A stretch of DNA of 64,000 bases from Lateolabrax maculatus (taxonomy: Eukaryota; Chordata; Actinopteri; Acropomatiformes; Lateolabracidae): positions 23,299,001 through 23,363,000 of the forward strand of contig CM062209.1 in the NCBI GenBank assembly GCA_031216445.1, given 5' to 3'. The position numbers were made by a program, and so were the translations under genes. Under the pieces are notes generated by a model. The model made no database searches. It was not told where the DNA came from and saw only the letters and a list, made by a program, of their open reading frames with translations. This document shows positions 9,811-20,039 of the stretch, piece after piece (position 1 is the stretch's first letter; each line of letters begins with the position of its first letter).

Positions 9811-11050
9811 GTATCTTTAATTAACCTCCTATTGTTGATCACAACCTATATATTCTTATTCAATATAAAATCTACCACATTAATATAAACCACATAAACC
9901 ACAACAACTTTTCACTCACAGCCAAACCACAGAGACAGCGTTCTCTACACACACACACAGCAACCACAGCAGCAGAGTCCCGCTCTACTCACCCCCAGAG
10001 AACAATCACTCAACAAAAACACAAAATATAATCCCAATTTGAAGCTTCTCCTTATTTTTTATTTTTTTATTTTACTATAATCTAATTTCTTAGTTTGGAC
10101 TCTTAGATTTAGGCTTAGGCATTTAGACTTTACTCTTTACTCTTTATCTCTTTATCTCTTTATCTCTATTTCACTTCTTCACTCTATTTTACTTTTAAAA
10201 TTATCTAATTGCCCTGGGCCCAGGGTTGTTACTTTCCTCTTTTTATTCTCTAATTCCTCTGACTATTTCTCAAAGCCAACCTTCACGCAGTGTCTAATCT
10301 ACACATGTCTTACCGTTAAGAAGTTGAGGGCCCACCTTCATTACTCTTGCATGATGTTATTTAGCTCACCTTATCGTTACTAATTAGGCTATTCTACACA
10401 TTTACTTCAACCTTTTTTATTCCCTTCATTTCTTTATCTTCACTTTATCGACAGCCTATTCCTTTCATGCATGTTTGAGTTCTTCAGTGACTTACAGAAA
10501 GCGTCCCCCACATGCACTGTCACAGTCCGCATGCATTACTCAGGAAATGTGTGTTTTTTCAATCATCCCTCTTCATTCATACTTAAGCAATTCTTTATGC
10601 TTATTCCTTTGCATTCATCAAGCAATTCTTTATGCTTTTTAATGCACATTCATTCTTTAACACTCTTTATTCTTTAGCACCCTTTATGCTTCTTAATTTT
10701 TCCCCCATTCACTTTTGTCCTCGGTCATTGTAATATTTCCAATTACACACATTTCACTGTCCTTTGGCTACCAATACAATGACGGTACACTACTTTATGC
10801 CTAGCCCTCTTCTTTTAGCCTATTTTAACTCTTTAAGTACTTTATTACTGTTATTCTTTTCCCTCTTTTTTTTTTTTTATCACACTCCCCCCTATGGCGT
10901 CGTGCACTACGCAATAAAACCCAAATTTAGAACGGAGTCTCCCCCCACCATCAACACAGCATGGCACACACACACATGATCCTTTACGGTGCGACTACAG
11001 CAGCCACAGAACAAATTCAACGAACACACCAGCGCTCCAGCATGTGAGAA

Positions 11051-11060
11051 ATGCTCACCG
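11051..11060 (-). other. Candidate splice donor in the retroviral leader
   Basis: The minus strand reads CGGTGAGCAT, a good donor match about 90 bases past the 5' LTR. It would suit the spliced env RNA. I did not locate the acceptor. Confidence 0.4.
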
Positions 11061-11127
11061 TATAGGCCTTCCTGGAGCGGGAGTAGGTGCGCTGAAGTCG
11101 TCGGCGACGCCGCAGGTCACAACACGT

Positions 11128-11145
11128 CCGGAGTTCGTGACGCCA
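11128..11145 (-). other. Retroviral primer-binding site
   Basis: The minus strand begins TGGCGTCACGAACTCCGG, five bases (GAAAT) past the 5' LTR. TGG complements the CCA end of a tRNA. The TGGCG start would suit an Arg- or Ser-type tRNA, but I cannot assign it. Confidence 0.65.
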
Positions 11146-11150
11146 ATTTC

Positions 11151-11609
11151 TGTTGTATCTTCTGTAGCGATGATGTGATGATGATGAAGAAATCTCCGCT
11201 GACACCGACTTAGTTGTATAAAAAGGTTTATTACAAAAAGTGCAGCGTCAAAACAAGCACCATGGATTGCCTGTGAGAAGATCCGAAGCCAATGTGAATC
11301 TCCTCCGTTTTCCACTCAAACTACACCTTTTAAAGCCTCATGGTATAGCTAATGTGTGGTGTCAAGATAGGCTCAGAGCCAACCTCATAACCATATATGG
11401 CTATTTTTACAAAAAGGGAAGGTGTGAACATATGGTTCATGTTAAAACTGATCTCCTCTCTTTGGGACTTTAGAAAAACAACCCCCAAGGGGCTCCCATC
11501 TATGAAATAAGCCAGACCTTTGACATAGGCTTATCTAAACATTGGATCCACACAAGTATGTAAACATTGGATCCACATGGTAGAGACATCTCTCAGCTCA
11601 GACACCTCA
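11151..11609 (-). repeat. 5' LTR of the minus-strand endogenous retrovirus
   Basis: This 459-bp copy is identical by eye to 2635-3093. It should hold the promoter driving transcription leftward. Confidence 0.95.
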
Positions 11610-11636
11610 GCTTTTTTATTGGGGTAGCTTTGCTGA
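11610..11636 (+). pseudogene. mir430: miR-430 variant E, right part, split by the endogenous retrovirus
   Basis: GCTT (target-site duplication, 11610-11613) is followed by TTTTATTGGGGTAGC, the remainder of the mature arm begun at 2626. The usual downstream flank with AGGTGTGAG follows. Confidence 0.9.
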
Positions 11637-11932
11637 CCTCTGCATCTTCAGGTGTGAGCTGTGTGCCATTTGAAAACTTCAGTAAGAGATACACTTAATT
11701 TGTAGTCACATTCTAGAATTGCAGGACAAGAAAATAGAATACTGCGCTTTGATGTTGGGGTTGGATTCCGTACTGAAGCCCTACATTCCCTGAACTAAAT
11801 CTGCCTCTTTGTGTTGCTTTTAAACTACTGCTGATAAAACATCAGCTGGACACTGCCAATGAGGTGCATCAAGTAAAGTCTTCGGAGGCTAAGTGACCAC
11901 TTATCAACTGCTAATGCCCTGCATGAATTTAA

Positions 11933-12040
11933 GATGATCCTCATCTGTTCATCAAGTACAAAGTCTTCCAGACAACACCACTGAAACTTCATATAACAGA
12001 GGCGGAGCTGGGTGGAAACGGCTGCATTCAGTATTTAAGG
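11933..12040 (+). promoter_or_regulatory. P1 promoter module with altered TATA
   Basis: TATAACA at 11992 replaces TATAAAA. An initiator-like CATTCAG follows about 33 bases on. Hairpin A starts exactly 160 bases after the TATA. An ACAAAG motif (SOX-like) lies upstream. Confidence 0.55.
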
Positions 12041-12151
12041 TGGACAAATCTCTGCAAGAAACACCACTTCCTCTGCAAGTGGGGCAGAAAAACAAGCAAC
12101 ACCTGGATTATGGAGAAACTCTTAGGCAACAAAGCTTGCCAACTGTAAGTC

Positions 12152-12231
12152 TGTATTATTGACCCAACTTGAGCATTGAGTTGTGTTTGAATACAGTTAA
12201 GTGCTACTTGTTGGGGCGGTTGTACATGACA
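12152..12231 (+). ncRNA. mir430: pre-miR-430 variant A
   Basis: The mature 3p arm is 12198-12219: TAAGTGCTACTTGTTGGGG followed by CGG. The 5' arm GACCCAACTTGAGCATTGAG pairs with it across a loop of about 16 bases. In most A copies the base is extended by TGTCAT pairing with ATGACA; here it reads TGTATT. Bases 2-8 (AAGTGCT) are the family seed, which in fish embryos directs deadenylation and clearance of maternal mRNAs. Variant A is always the first hairpin after a P1 promoter or after the ACACACAACAAGC leader, so it opens each polycistronic block. Confidence 0.92.
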
Positions 12232-12277
12232 AATGCTGCAGACTGTAACTGAAGACAGATTTCATTTGAATTACATT

Positions 12278-12347
12278 CAGATCACCTCAAATGGAGACAC
12301 TGATGATTCTTGTGTTCATAAGTGCTTCTCTTTGGGGTTGTCTTGGT
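12278..12347 (+). ncRNA. mir430: pre-miR-430 variant D (miR-430c-like)
   Basis: The mature arm is 12319-12340: TAAGTGCTTCTCTTTGGGG followed by TTG, matching fish miR-430c apart from its last bases. The 5' arm CTCAAATGGAGACACT pairs with AGTGCTTCTCTTTGGGG. Reading the 5' arm as a start codon gives a false signal-peptide-like frame; the hairpin explains the sequence better. Confidence 0.93.
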
Positions 12348-12422
12348 TGTGAATTCTTCAGCTAACATATAACTGGACAAATGCATCATTTTCACATGAC
12401 TAACTAAATGCATTACTTGTCA

Positions 12423-12495
12423 CCAACACTACCAAAACAAGAGCACTGACTTGAATTGTGAATGCAGTAAGTGCTACTTGTTGGGGTAGTTTTGC
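12423..12495 (+). ncRNA. mir430: pre-miR-430 variant B
   Basis: The mature arm is 12468-12489: TAAGTGCTACTTGTTGGGG followed by TAG. The 5' arm ACTACCAAAACAAGAGCACT is nearly a full complement, which makes this the best-paired variant in the array. Confidence 0.93.
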
Positions 12496-12593
12496 TGACC
12501 TCTGAATTCCAAGGTTCCCTTCACATAATTCATCAGGATAGCAATTCTAGGTCAGCTCTTACTGGGTTAAGAATACATTTATTGTACCTCATC

Positions 12594-12665
12594 AGTATTC
12601 CCCTGACATGAGCATTGACTTGAAATTTGAATTCAGTAAGTGCTACTTGTTGGGGCAGTTTTAAT
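12594..12665 (+). ncRNA. mir430: pre-miR-430 variant C
   Basis: The mature arm is 12637-12658: the same first 19 bases as A and B, with tail CAG. The 5' arm CCCCTGACATGAGCATTGA pairs with it across a loop containing AAATTTGAATTC. Confidence 0.9.
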
Positions 12666-12721
12666 TGACAAAAGCAACTGAATGCATTGGTAGACCTTTT
12701 TTTTATTACAGAAATCAGTCT

Positions 12722-12791
12722 CAGATAACTTCAAATGGAGACACTAATGAGTCTTGTGTTCATAAGTGCTTCTTTTTGGGGTTGTCTTGGA
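12722..12791 (+). ncRNA. mir430: pre-miR-430 variant D
   Basis: Mature arm 12763-12784 has CTTCTTTTTGGGG instead of CTTCTCTTTGGGG, and the loop has GAGTC instead of GATTC. It closes the A-D-B-C-D block. Confidence 0.9.
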
Positions 12792-14153
12792 TGTGAATTC
12801 TTCAGCTAACATATAACTGGACAAATGCATCATTTTTGTAGTCACATTCTAGAATTGCAGGACAAGAAAATGGAGACCTGCGCTTTGAAGTTGGGGTTGG
12901 ATTCCGTACTGAAGCCCTACATTCCCTAAACTAAATCTGCCTCTTTGTATTGCTTTAAACTACTGCTGATAAAACATCAACTGGACATGCATCATCAACT
13001 GACGTGCATCAAGTAAAGTCTTTAAGATGATTTAAGATGATCCTCATCTGTTCATCAAGTACAATGACTTCCTTTGTTACACTAGCATTGCCAACACCAT
13101 TGAGACTTCATAAAAAAGAAGGCGGAGTTGGGTGGAAATGGATGCATTCAGTATTTAAGATGGACAAATCTCTGCAAGAAACACCACTTCCTCTGCAAGT
13201 GGGGCACAAAGATGATGATCCTCATCTGTTCATCAAGTACAATGATTTCCTTTGTTAACGTAGCATGGCCAACACCATTGAAACTTCATAAAAAAGAAAG
13301 CAGAGTTGGGTGGAAATGGCTGCATTCAGTATTTAAGATGGACAAATCTCTGCAAGAATTTGTAGTCACATTCTAGAATTGCAGGACAAGAAAATAGAAT
13401 AATGCGCTTTGATGTTGGGGTTGGATTCCGTACTGAAGCCATACAATCCCTAAACTAAATCTGCCTCTTTGTGTTGCTTTTAAACTACTGCTGATAAAAC
13501 ATCAGCTGGACACTGCCAATGACGTGCATCAAGTAAAGTCTTTAAGATGATCCTCATCTGTTCATCAAGTAGAATGACTTCCTTTTTTAACGTAGCATTG
13601 CCAACACCATTGAAACTTCATAAAAAAAGAAGGCGGAGTTGGGTGGAAATGGCTGCATTCAGTATATAACCCTTGTGTTGTCCTCTGGGTCGAGGTGACC
13701 CGGTGGCCGAAAATGTCCTTCTGTGTATGTAAATGTTGTTATGTATGACATTTGTGATTCTTGAAGCGGTTATCTTTTGTTTTTAGTTTGTTTCTTGACA
13801 ATAGGAACAGATTAAGAAACAGAATAAAGGAAAAGGATGACACAAACATATGATACATTCATATCGCAGAGCCGCTACTTTATTGTAGTAGTAGTAGTAG
13901 TAGCAGCCCTCGCGTCGTCCTCTGGGTCGATGTGACCCGGCGTCCAAAAAAAAAAACATCCCTTTGTGTGAGCAGGCGTATGTGCATGACATTTGTGATT
14001 CTTGAAGCAGTCATCTTTTGTTTTCTTTTATTTTTTTTAATGATAGAAACAGAGTAAGAAACAGAATAAAGGAAATAATGACACAAACGCTTGGTATCAC
14101 AGAGCCACTACTTTATTTTAGTTATCCATTGTTTTAGTTCAGTTCAGTTCAAT

Positions 14154-14702
14154 TCAGTTGTATACATTTCGCCGGGACCATCTCTGTATGGCGTCGCACG
14201 TGCCGACGGGGTGCGAGCAGACCTGGATCGTCTGAGCATCGTTGAAGCCGTCGTCCCAGCAGAACTCTTCCGTGCAGGGGATGAGGCCGCCGCCGCCGCC
14301 GCCGCGTCTCAGCGCCGAACGAGGCTGGACTCTGTCCCCGTGGACTCCTTCTTGTCCCTTTTCTTCTTCTTCTTCTTCTGCTCGTGCTCCTGCTTCTCCT
14401 GCTTCTCCTGCTTCTACTTTTCCTTCTACTTCTGCTCGTGCTTCTTCTGCTTGTGCTCCTGCTTCTCCTGCTTCTACTTTTCCTTCTTCTTCGGGCTCCC
14501 CGTCCACCACGTCGTACGGCCCAAAGTCGTCGAGCGCGGAGAATGGGTTAGCGCACTGCGCCTCTATCCCGGCGTGCAATTTGGCATGCAATTTGGCGTA
14601 CCTGACGACAAACTCGGGGCCGTAGAGCCGGCACTGATCCGGAGACATGCGGATGAACTGGTTAAAGTTGTCAAAGTGGTCGACGAAAGCGTACATTCCC
14701 AT
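14154..14702 (-). CDS. Unidentified open frame, 182 residues, composite module 2
   Basis: Same frame as 666-1208, with two extra Gly codons in the Gly run and substitutions in the Glu/Ala repeat (AGAQAEEA). The ends are unchanged. Confidence 0.3.
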   Translation of the reverse strand: MGMYAFVDHFDNFNQFIRMSPDQCRLYGPEFVVRYAKLHAKLHAGIEAQCANPFSALDDFGPYDVVDGEPEEEGKVEAGEAGAQAEEARAEVEGKVEAGEAGEAGARAEEEEEEKGQEGVHGDRVQPRSALRRGGGGGGLIPCTEEFCWDDGFNDAQTIQVCSHPVGTCDAIQRWSRRNVYN

Positions 14703-15955
14703 GGCTACTAGGCACTTGCAGAGCAGAGGGTCACGTCTTTTTTATTTTTATGCTCCCAGAGACGTTCATGTGGTCTCCAGGCAAACCGCTGCTGCTGCTG
14801 CTGCTGCTGCTGCCACCTCCTCATCATTATCATTTCTTCAGCCCCGTTCCTCATCTTGATTTCTGTTGCGCGAGTCATCATCTGCTTTTGAACATTTTCG
14901 CACTATAGGGGATTTTATGTGTGACTCATCCCCTTCTTCTTCTTCTTCTTCTTCTTCTTCCTCCCCACGAGCGTCGGGCCTCCGCGACCCGTCACTCCTC
15001 TCCTTCCACTCGTCCTTCCCCTTGTCCTCCTTCTTCTTCTTCTTCTTCTTCTTCTTCTTCTTCTTCTCACTGTCACTCTCGCCGCCTCCGCACGCTCTTG
15101 TGCCTCCTGCTGGCAGGAATGTGCACATAGCTGCCTTACCTGGACGGTTTTTCTTTCACGGCCACAAGGAGCCAGTGTTCTTCTCCTGGAGTTACACTGG
15201 GAGCCAGTGTTCTTCTCCTGGAGTTACACGGAAATCGATTTTTAAAAGACCCCCCCTCACCCACGTTTCTCCCGCGAGCAGCGGGCCTCCGTGACCCGAC
15301 GATGCGTGGCCCCTCCACTTTCCACTCGTCCTTCGCCTCGTCCTTCTACTTCTTCTCCTTCCTTCGCAACGTCCTTCTACTTCTTCTCCTTTTTTTCCCT
15401 CTCCTCTTCGCCTTTCTCGCTGTCCCTCCGCACGCCCTCGTTCCTCCCGCCTCGGCGGCCCGACGAGGCATCGCCCCTCCACTTTCCCATCGTCCTTCGC
15501 CTCGTCCTTCCACTTCTTCTCCTTTTTTTTCTCTCCTCTTCTCCTTCTCACCCTCGTTCCTCCTATCTTTGTGTATTTCTGCGTGCATTTCTGCCCTTCG
15601 CTTGAATGCGAAGGATAAGTCATTTCAGAGGGTAATACTGTACTTTTTACTCCACTACATTTGTGATTGTTATTGTGATAAGTTTGCAGATTCCGATTTT
15701 ACATTGAAAAAACGTGATGGTTTCATAGACTAGGATGCAGTATAATACATGAAAAGTTTGTTTTCTTAAAAACATATCCTATAATGATGTAACACTGACA
15801 GGGGCCGCAGACTGTCATAACGGCTCATTTTTTTTTGTTATGGTAACAGGATTTGCTTTGTTTCCTGACACGCTACAGCTTCTACCCAGATAGAGAGAAT
15901 ACCAAAACCTTATGACACAGCATCTTTGAAGGGGCTGTTTGTCACGTCGGCGACC

Positions 15956-16074
15956 GCTTACGGCCACACCACCCTCAACGCGCTCGATCTCGTCCGATCT
16001 CGGAGGCCAAGCAGGGTCGGGCCTGGTTAGTACTTGGATGGGAGACCGCCTAGGAATACCAAGTGCTGTAAGCT
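15956..16074 (+). rRNA. 5S rRNA gene, type alpha
   Basis: The 119-bp sequence runs from GCTTACGGCCACACCACCCT to GTGCTGTAAGCT, with the internal promoter region (AGCAGGGTCGGG, TACTTGGATGGGAGACC) intact and a TTTTT terminator. Alpha-type changes are CTCAACGCGCTCGATCT and GGAGGCC. This copy also has TAGGAATACCAAG in place of TGGGAATACCAGG, so it may be degenerate. Confidence 0.88.
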
Positions 16075-16210
16075 TTTTCCACTCCGTTTAAAAAGGTAGA
16101 GTGTACGTAGTGTGCACCCCGTCCCTTTGGATATCAAAAACAGCAAGCACTTTTGCACCAGAGGGCGCCATCGACCACTTGGAGGACTGTATGAAACTAG
16201 AAAGAGAAAA

Positions 16211-16289
16211 AGCTTACAGCACCCGGTATTCCCAGGCGGTCTCCCATCCAAGTACTAACCAGGCCCTACGCTGCTTAGCTTCCGAGATC
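16211..16289 (-). pseudogene. Truncated 5S rRNA gene
   Basis: The 3' two thirds of a 5S gene on the minus strand. It breaks off at GAGATC, where sequence joins the downstream spacer; the first 40 or so bases of the gene are deleted. Confidence 0.88.
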
Positions 16290-16825
16290 TAGATTGACAT
16301 ATTTGTAAAAGTTCCAGGGCAAGGAGCTCTGATTACAGTCATACAATTTCCCCACATGAATGAATGATAAAGACTGTTTATCGCAGCGCTGGAGTCTAAT
16401 TAAGTATTTTTACCGTACATGAGTACACGTATGCTGCTTATCCTTCACTCGAATATTTCGATTCCATGCTACCTACACTTCCTACTCCACCTCCTTTCAG
16501 AGGGAAATATTGGACTTTTTACTCCACTACGTTTGCGATTGTTATGGCCACAAGTCTGCAGATTTCGATTTTACATTTAAAACATGTGATGGTTTCATAA
16601 ACTATGATGGAGCATAACACGTGGAAAGTTTATTTTCTTAAAAACATATCCCATAATCATGTAGCGCTGAGAGGGGCCGCAGACTGTTGTAACGGCTCAG
16701 TTTTTGCTTCTAGCAACAGGATTTGTTTTGTTTCCTGACAATCTGCACTTTCTGCCCATATAGAGAGAATACCAAAACCTTATGTCACAGCATCTTCAAA
16801 GGGTCCGTTTGTCGCTGCTGCGACC

Positions 16826-16944
16826 GCTTACGGCCACACCACCCTGAACAAGCCCGATCTCGTCCGATCTCGGAAGCCAAGCAGGGTCGGGCCTGCTTAG
16901 TACTTGGATGGGAGACTGCCTGGGAATACCGGGTGCTGTAAGCT
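16826..16944 (+). rRNA. 5S rRNA gene, type beta
   Basis: A full 119-bp gene ending in a TTTT terminator. Beta-type changes are GAACAAGCCCGAT, AAGCCAAGC, GCCTGCTTAG and GAGACTGCC. The upstream segment, with GAGAGAATACCAAAACC, is shared by all + strand 5S copies. Confidence 0.92.
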
Positions 16945-17196
16945 TTTCCACTCCATTGCAAACATAGAGCATACATAGTATGCGCACCATCCCTTTGGAT
17001 ATCAAAAGAAACAAAGAAAAAACCAAGCGGTTTTGCACTCGAGGGCGCTATCAGACCCTTTTGAGGAGTTACTTTAAAAACGGCAGAAGACCGCTGCCAT
17101 GAAGTTGACTTAAACAGCGCAATCAGTAATCTGTTGAAGCAGGGCCACGGAAGCCAAAGACTACGTGGCGCCGTTCCTTTTTTCAAGGCAAACATG

Positions 17197-17241
17197 CTTT
17201 GGTTTCAATGCAGTAAGTGCTTTTTTGTTGGGGTAGTTTTG
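17197..17241 (+). pseudogene. mir430: miR-430 variant E without 5' arm
   Basis: The mature arm at 17214-17236 is intact (TAAGTGCTTTTTTGTTGGGG then TAG), but composite module 2 ends at the loop. The pairing arm is missing, so no hairpin can form here. Confidence 0.85.
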
Positions 17242-17520
17242 CTGACCTCTGCATCTTCAGGTGTGAGCTGTGTGCCATTTGACAACTTCAGTAAGAGATA
17301 CACTTAATTTGTAGTCACATTCTAGAATTGCATGACAAGAAAATAGAATAATGCGCTTTGATGTTGGGGTTGGATTCCGTACTGAAGCCATACAATCCCT
17401 AAACTAAATCTGCCTCTTTGTGTTGCTTTTAAACTACTGCTGATAAAACATCAACACACAACAAGCAAAACCGTGACTATGGAGAAACTCTTAAGCGACG
17501 AATATTGCCAACTGTAAATC

Positions 17521-17600
17521 TGTCATATTGACCCAACTTGAGCATTGAGTTGTGTTTGAATACAGTTAAGTGCTACTTGTTGGGGCGGTTGTACATGACA
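17521..17600 (+). ncRNA. mir430: pre-miR-430 variant A
   Basis: Mature arm 17567-17588. Preceded by the ACACACAACAAGC leader rather than a P1 promoter. The extended base TGTCAT/ATGACA is present. Confidence 0.92.
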
Positions 17601-17646
17601 AATGCTGCAGACTGTACCCGAAGACAGATTTCATTTGAATTACATT

Positions 17647-17716
17647 CAGATCACCTCAAATGGAGACACTAATGATTCTTGTGTTCATAAGTGCTTCTCT
17701 TTGGGGTTGTCTTGGA
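17647..17716 (+). ncRNA. mir430: pre-miR-430 variant D
   Basis: Mature arm 17688-17709 with the standard CTTCTCTTTGGGG. Confidence 0.92.
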
Positions 17717-17785
17717 TGTGAAAAGATTGAAGATGATTGAAATTCCTTCCAGAAAGCTGATTCAGAGACACATTTCAGTGAGAAG

Positions 17786-17842
17786 TGCATTTCAACTTGA
17801 GCAACCCTCTGACTTCACTACCAAGAAAGTGCTATATAGTTA
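17786..17842 (+). pseudogene. mir430: Truncated miR-430 variant F
   Basis: AAAGTGCTATATAGTT at 17826 is followed by AATATTG. A deletion of about 35 bases relative to 34227 has removed the GGGG tract and the end of the arm. Confidence 0.75.
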
Positions 17843-17886
17843 ATATTGTTTTTTTGCTCATCAAGGTCTAGATTTGGTCAATAATA

Positions 17887-17952
17887 GTACCCTAACACAA
17901 ACACTAACTTTGGTTTCAATGCAGTAAGTGCTTTTTTATTGGGGTAGCTTTG
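17887..17952 (+). ncRNA. mir430: pre-miR-430 variant E, TTATTGGGG form
   Basis: Mature arm 17925-17947: TAAGTGCTTTTTTATTGGGG then TAG. The 5' arm TACCCTAACACAAACACTAAC pairs with it. E is the most numerous variant. Downstream of E copies lies AGGTGTGAG, a T-box-like site. Confidence 0.9.
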
Positions 17953-18251
17953 GTGACCTCTGCATCTTCAGGTGTGAGCTGTGTGCCATTTGAAAACTTC
18001 AGTAAGAGATACACTTAATTTGTAGTCACATTCTAGAATTGCAGGACAAGAAAATAGAGTACTGCGCTTTGATGTTGGGGTTGGATTCCGTACTGAAGCC
18101 CTACATTCCCTGAACTAAATCTGCCTCTTTGTGTTGCTTTTAAACTACTGCTGATAAAACATCAACTGGACAATGCCAATGAGGTGCATCAAGTAAAGTC
18201 TTCGGAGGCTAAGTGACCACTTATCAACTGCTAATGCCCTGCATGAATTTA

Positions 18252-18360
18252 AGATGATCCTCATCTGTTCATCAAGTACAAAGTCTTCCAGACAACACCA
18301 CTGAAACTTCATATAAAAGAGGCGGAGCTGGGTGGAAACGGCTGCATTCAGTATTTAAGG
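18252..18360 (+). promoter_or_regulatory. P1 promoter module
   Basis: TATAAAA at 18312-18318 is followed by GGCGGAGCTGGGTGGAAACGG and CATTCAG. Hairpin A starts 160 bases after the TATA. Confidence 0.65.
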
Positions 18361-18471
18361 TGGACAAATCTCTGCAAGAAACACCACTTCCTCTGCAAGT
18401 GGGGCAGAAAAACAAGCAACACCTGGATTATGGAGAAACTCTTAGGCAACAAAGCTTGCCAACTGTAAGTC

Positions 18472-18551
18472 TGTATTATTGACCCAACTTGAGCATTGAG
18501 TTGTGTTTGAATACAGTTAAGTGCTACTTGTTGGGGCGGTTGTACATGACA
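18472..18551 (+). ncRNA. mir430: pre-miR-430 variant A
   Basis: Mature arm 18518-18539. It shares the TGTATT base variant with 12152. Confidence 0.92.
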
Positions 18552-18597
18552 AATGCTGCAGACTGTAACTGAAGACAGATTTCATTTGAATTACATT

Positions 18598-18667
18598 CAG
18601 ATCACCTCAAATGGGGACACTGATGATTCTTGTGTTCATAAGTGCTTCTCTTTGGGGTTGTCTTGGT
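18598..18667 (+). ncRNA. mir430: pre-miR-430 variant D
   Basis: Mature arm 18639-18660. The 5' arm has GGGGACACTGA instead of GGAGACACTGA, a change opposite the seed-flanking CTTCTC. Confidence 0.88.
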
Positions 18668-20039
18668 TGTGAATTCTTCAGCTAACATATAACTGGACAA
18701 ATACATCATTTTTGTAGTCACATTCTAGAATTGCAGGACAAGAAAATAGAGACCTGCGCTTTGAAGTTGGGGTTGGATTCCGTACTGAAGCCCTACATTC
18801 CCTAAACTAAATCTGCCTCTTTGTATTGCTTTAAACTACTGCTGATAAAACATCAACTGGACATGCATCATCAACTGACGTGCATCAAGTAAAGTCTTTA
18901 AGATGATTTAAGATGATCCTCATCTGTTCATCAAGTACAATGACTTCCTTTGTTACCCTAGCATTGCCAACACCATTGAGACTTCATAAAAAAGAAGGCG
19001 GAGTTGGGTGGAAATGGATGCATTCAGTATTTAAGATGGACAAATCTCTGCAAGAAACACCACTTCCTCTGCAAGTGGGGCACAAAGATGATGATCCTCA
19101 TCTGTTCATCAAGTACAATGATTTCCTTTGTTAACGTAGCATGGCCAACACCATTGAAACTTCATAAAAAAGAAAGCAGAGTTGGGTGGAAATGGCTGCA
19201 TTCAGTATTTAAGATGGACAAATCTCTGCAAGAATTTGTAGTCACATTCTAGAATTGCAGGACAAGAAAATAGAATAATGCGCTTTGATGTTGGGGTTGG
19301 ATTCCGTACTGAAGCCATACAATCCCTAAACTAAATCTGCCTCTTTGTGTTGCTTTTAAACTACTGCTGATAAAACATCAGCTGGACACTGCCAATGACG
19401 TGCATCAAGTAAAGTCTTTAAGATGATTTAAGATGATCCTCATCTGTTCATCAAGTAGAATGACTTTCTTTTTTAACGTAGCATTGCCAACACCATTGAA
19501 ACTTCATAAAAAAAGAAGGCGGATTTGGGTGGAAATGGCTGCATTCAGTATATAACCCTTGTGTTGTCCTCTGGTTCGAGGTGACCCGGTGGCCGAAAAT
19601 GTCCTTCTGTGTATGTAAATGTTGTTATGCATGACATTTGTGATTCTTGAAGCGGTTATCTTTTGTTTTTAGTTTGTTTCTTGACAATAGGAACAGATTA
19701 AGAAACAGAATAAAGGAGAAGGATGACACAAACATATGATACATTCATATTGCAGAGCCGCTACTTTATTGTAGTAGTAGTAGTAGTAGCAGCCCTCGCC
19801 TCGTCCTCTGGGTCGATGTGACCCGGCGTCCAAAAAAAAAAACATCCCTTTGTGTGAGCAGGCGTATGTGCATGACATTTGTGATTCTTGAAGCAGTCAT
19901 CTTTTGTTTTCTTTTATTTTTTTTAATGATAGAAACAGAGTAAGAAACAGAATAAAGGAAATAATGACACAAACGCTTGGTATCACAGAGCCACTACTTT
20001 ATTTTAGTTATCCATTGTTTTAGTTCAGTTCAGTTCAAT

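Larger units (their letters stand above)
8828..11127 (-). other. Long non-coding leader replacing gag-pro-RT
   Basis: No frame of meaningful length and no gag, protease or RT motif is visible in 2.3 kb. The sequence is AT-rich, with short CA runs, a T-rich tract (10040-10200) and the 43-bp repeats listed separately. It could be the scar of a deletion plus acquired sequence, or a long natural leader. Confidence 0.7.
2635..11609 (-). mobile_element. Endogenous retrovirus, gamma/epsilon-like, with pol 3' half and env, without gag-pro-RT
   Basis: The provirus is 8975 bp between two identical LTRs, with a GCTT duplication. Reading along the minus strand the order is: 5' LTR, primer site, about 2.3 kb without open frames, a pol remnant (end of RT, RNase H, integrase), env overlapping pol by about 490 bp, a 0.9-kb 3' region, polypurine tract and 3' LTR. 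The integrase has a C-terminal GPF-type module typical of gammaretrovirus-like elements. Env and the remaining pol are open throughout. Without gag and RT the copy cannot be autonomous. Confidence 0.95.
11610..13669 (+). repeat. miR-430 array segment 1
   Basis: The order is: broken E flank, linker, P1 promoter, hairpins A-D-B-C-D, linker, and then three P2 modules without hairpins. Linkers share AATTTGTAGTCACATTCTAG through CTGCTGATAAAACATCA. The stretch 12850-13669 holds only linker and P2 repeats. Confidence 0.9.
13670..17196. mobile_element. Composite module copy 2 with three 5S loci
   Basis: The left junction (CAGTATATAA then the CCC end) and right junction (AAACATG joined to CTTTGGTTTC) are the same as in the other copies. 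The minisatellite is shorter than in copies 1, 3 and 4. Spacer between 5S genes (15580-15955, 16290-16825) is AT-rich and contains no frame. Confidence 0.7.
17197..19555 (+). repeat. miR-430 array segment 2
   Basis: Contains the armless E, linker, A-D-(truncated F)-E, linker, P1, A-D, linker and P2 repeats. Compared with segment 1, hairpins B, C and the second D are missing after 18680. The stretch 18720-19555 holds linkers and P2 modules only. Confidence 0.9.

Noticed and set aside
12295..12375. A 24-26 codon frame starting METLMILVFISASLWGCLG that looks like a secretory signal peptide, repeated 19 times
   Set aside because: It lies exactly on hairpin D; the start is in the 5' arm and the hydrophobic codons are the mature miR-430c-like arm. 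It stops within a few codons, and the hairpin explains every conserved base.
13037..13376. Short frames beginning MDKSLQ and frames such as GRVGWKWLHSVFKMDKS in the promoter modules
   Set aside because: They differ at their ends from copy to copy, carry frame changes, and run through TATA-like and initiator-like repeats. No recognisable protein.
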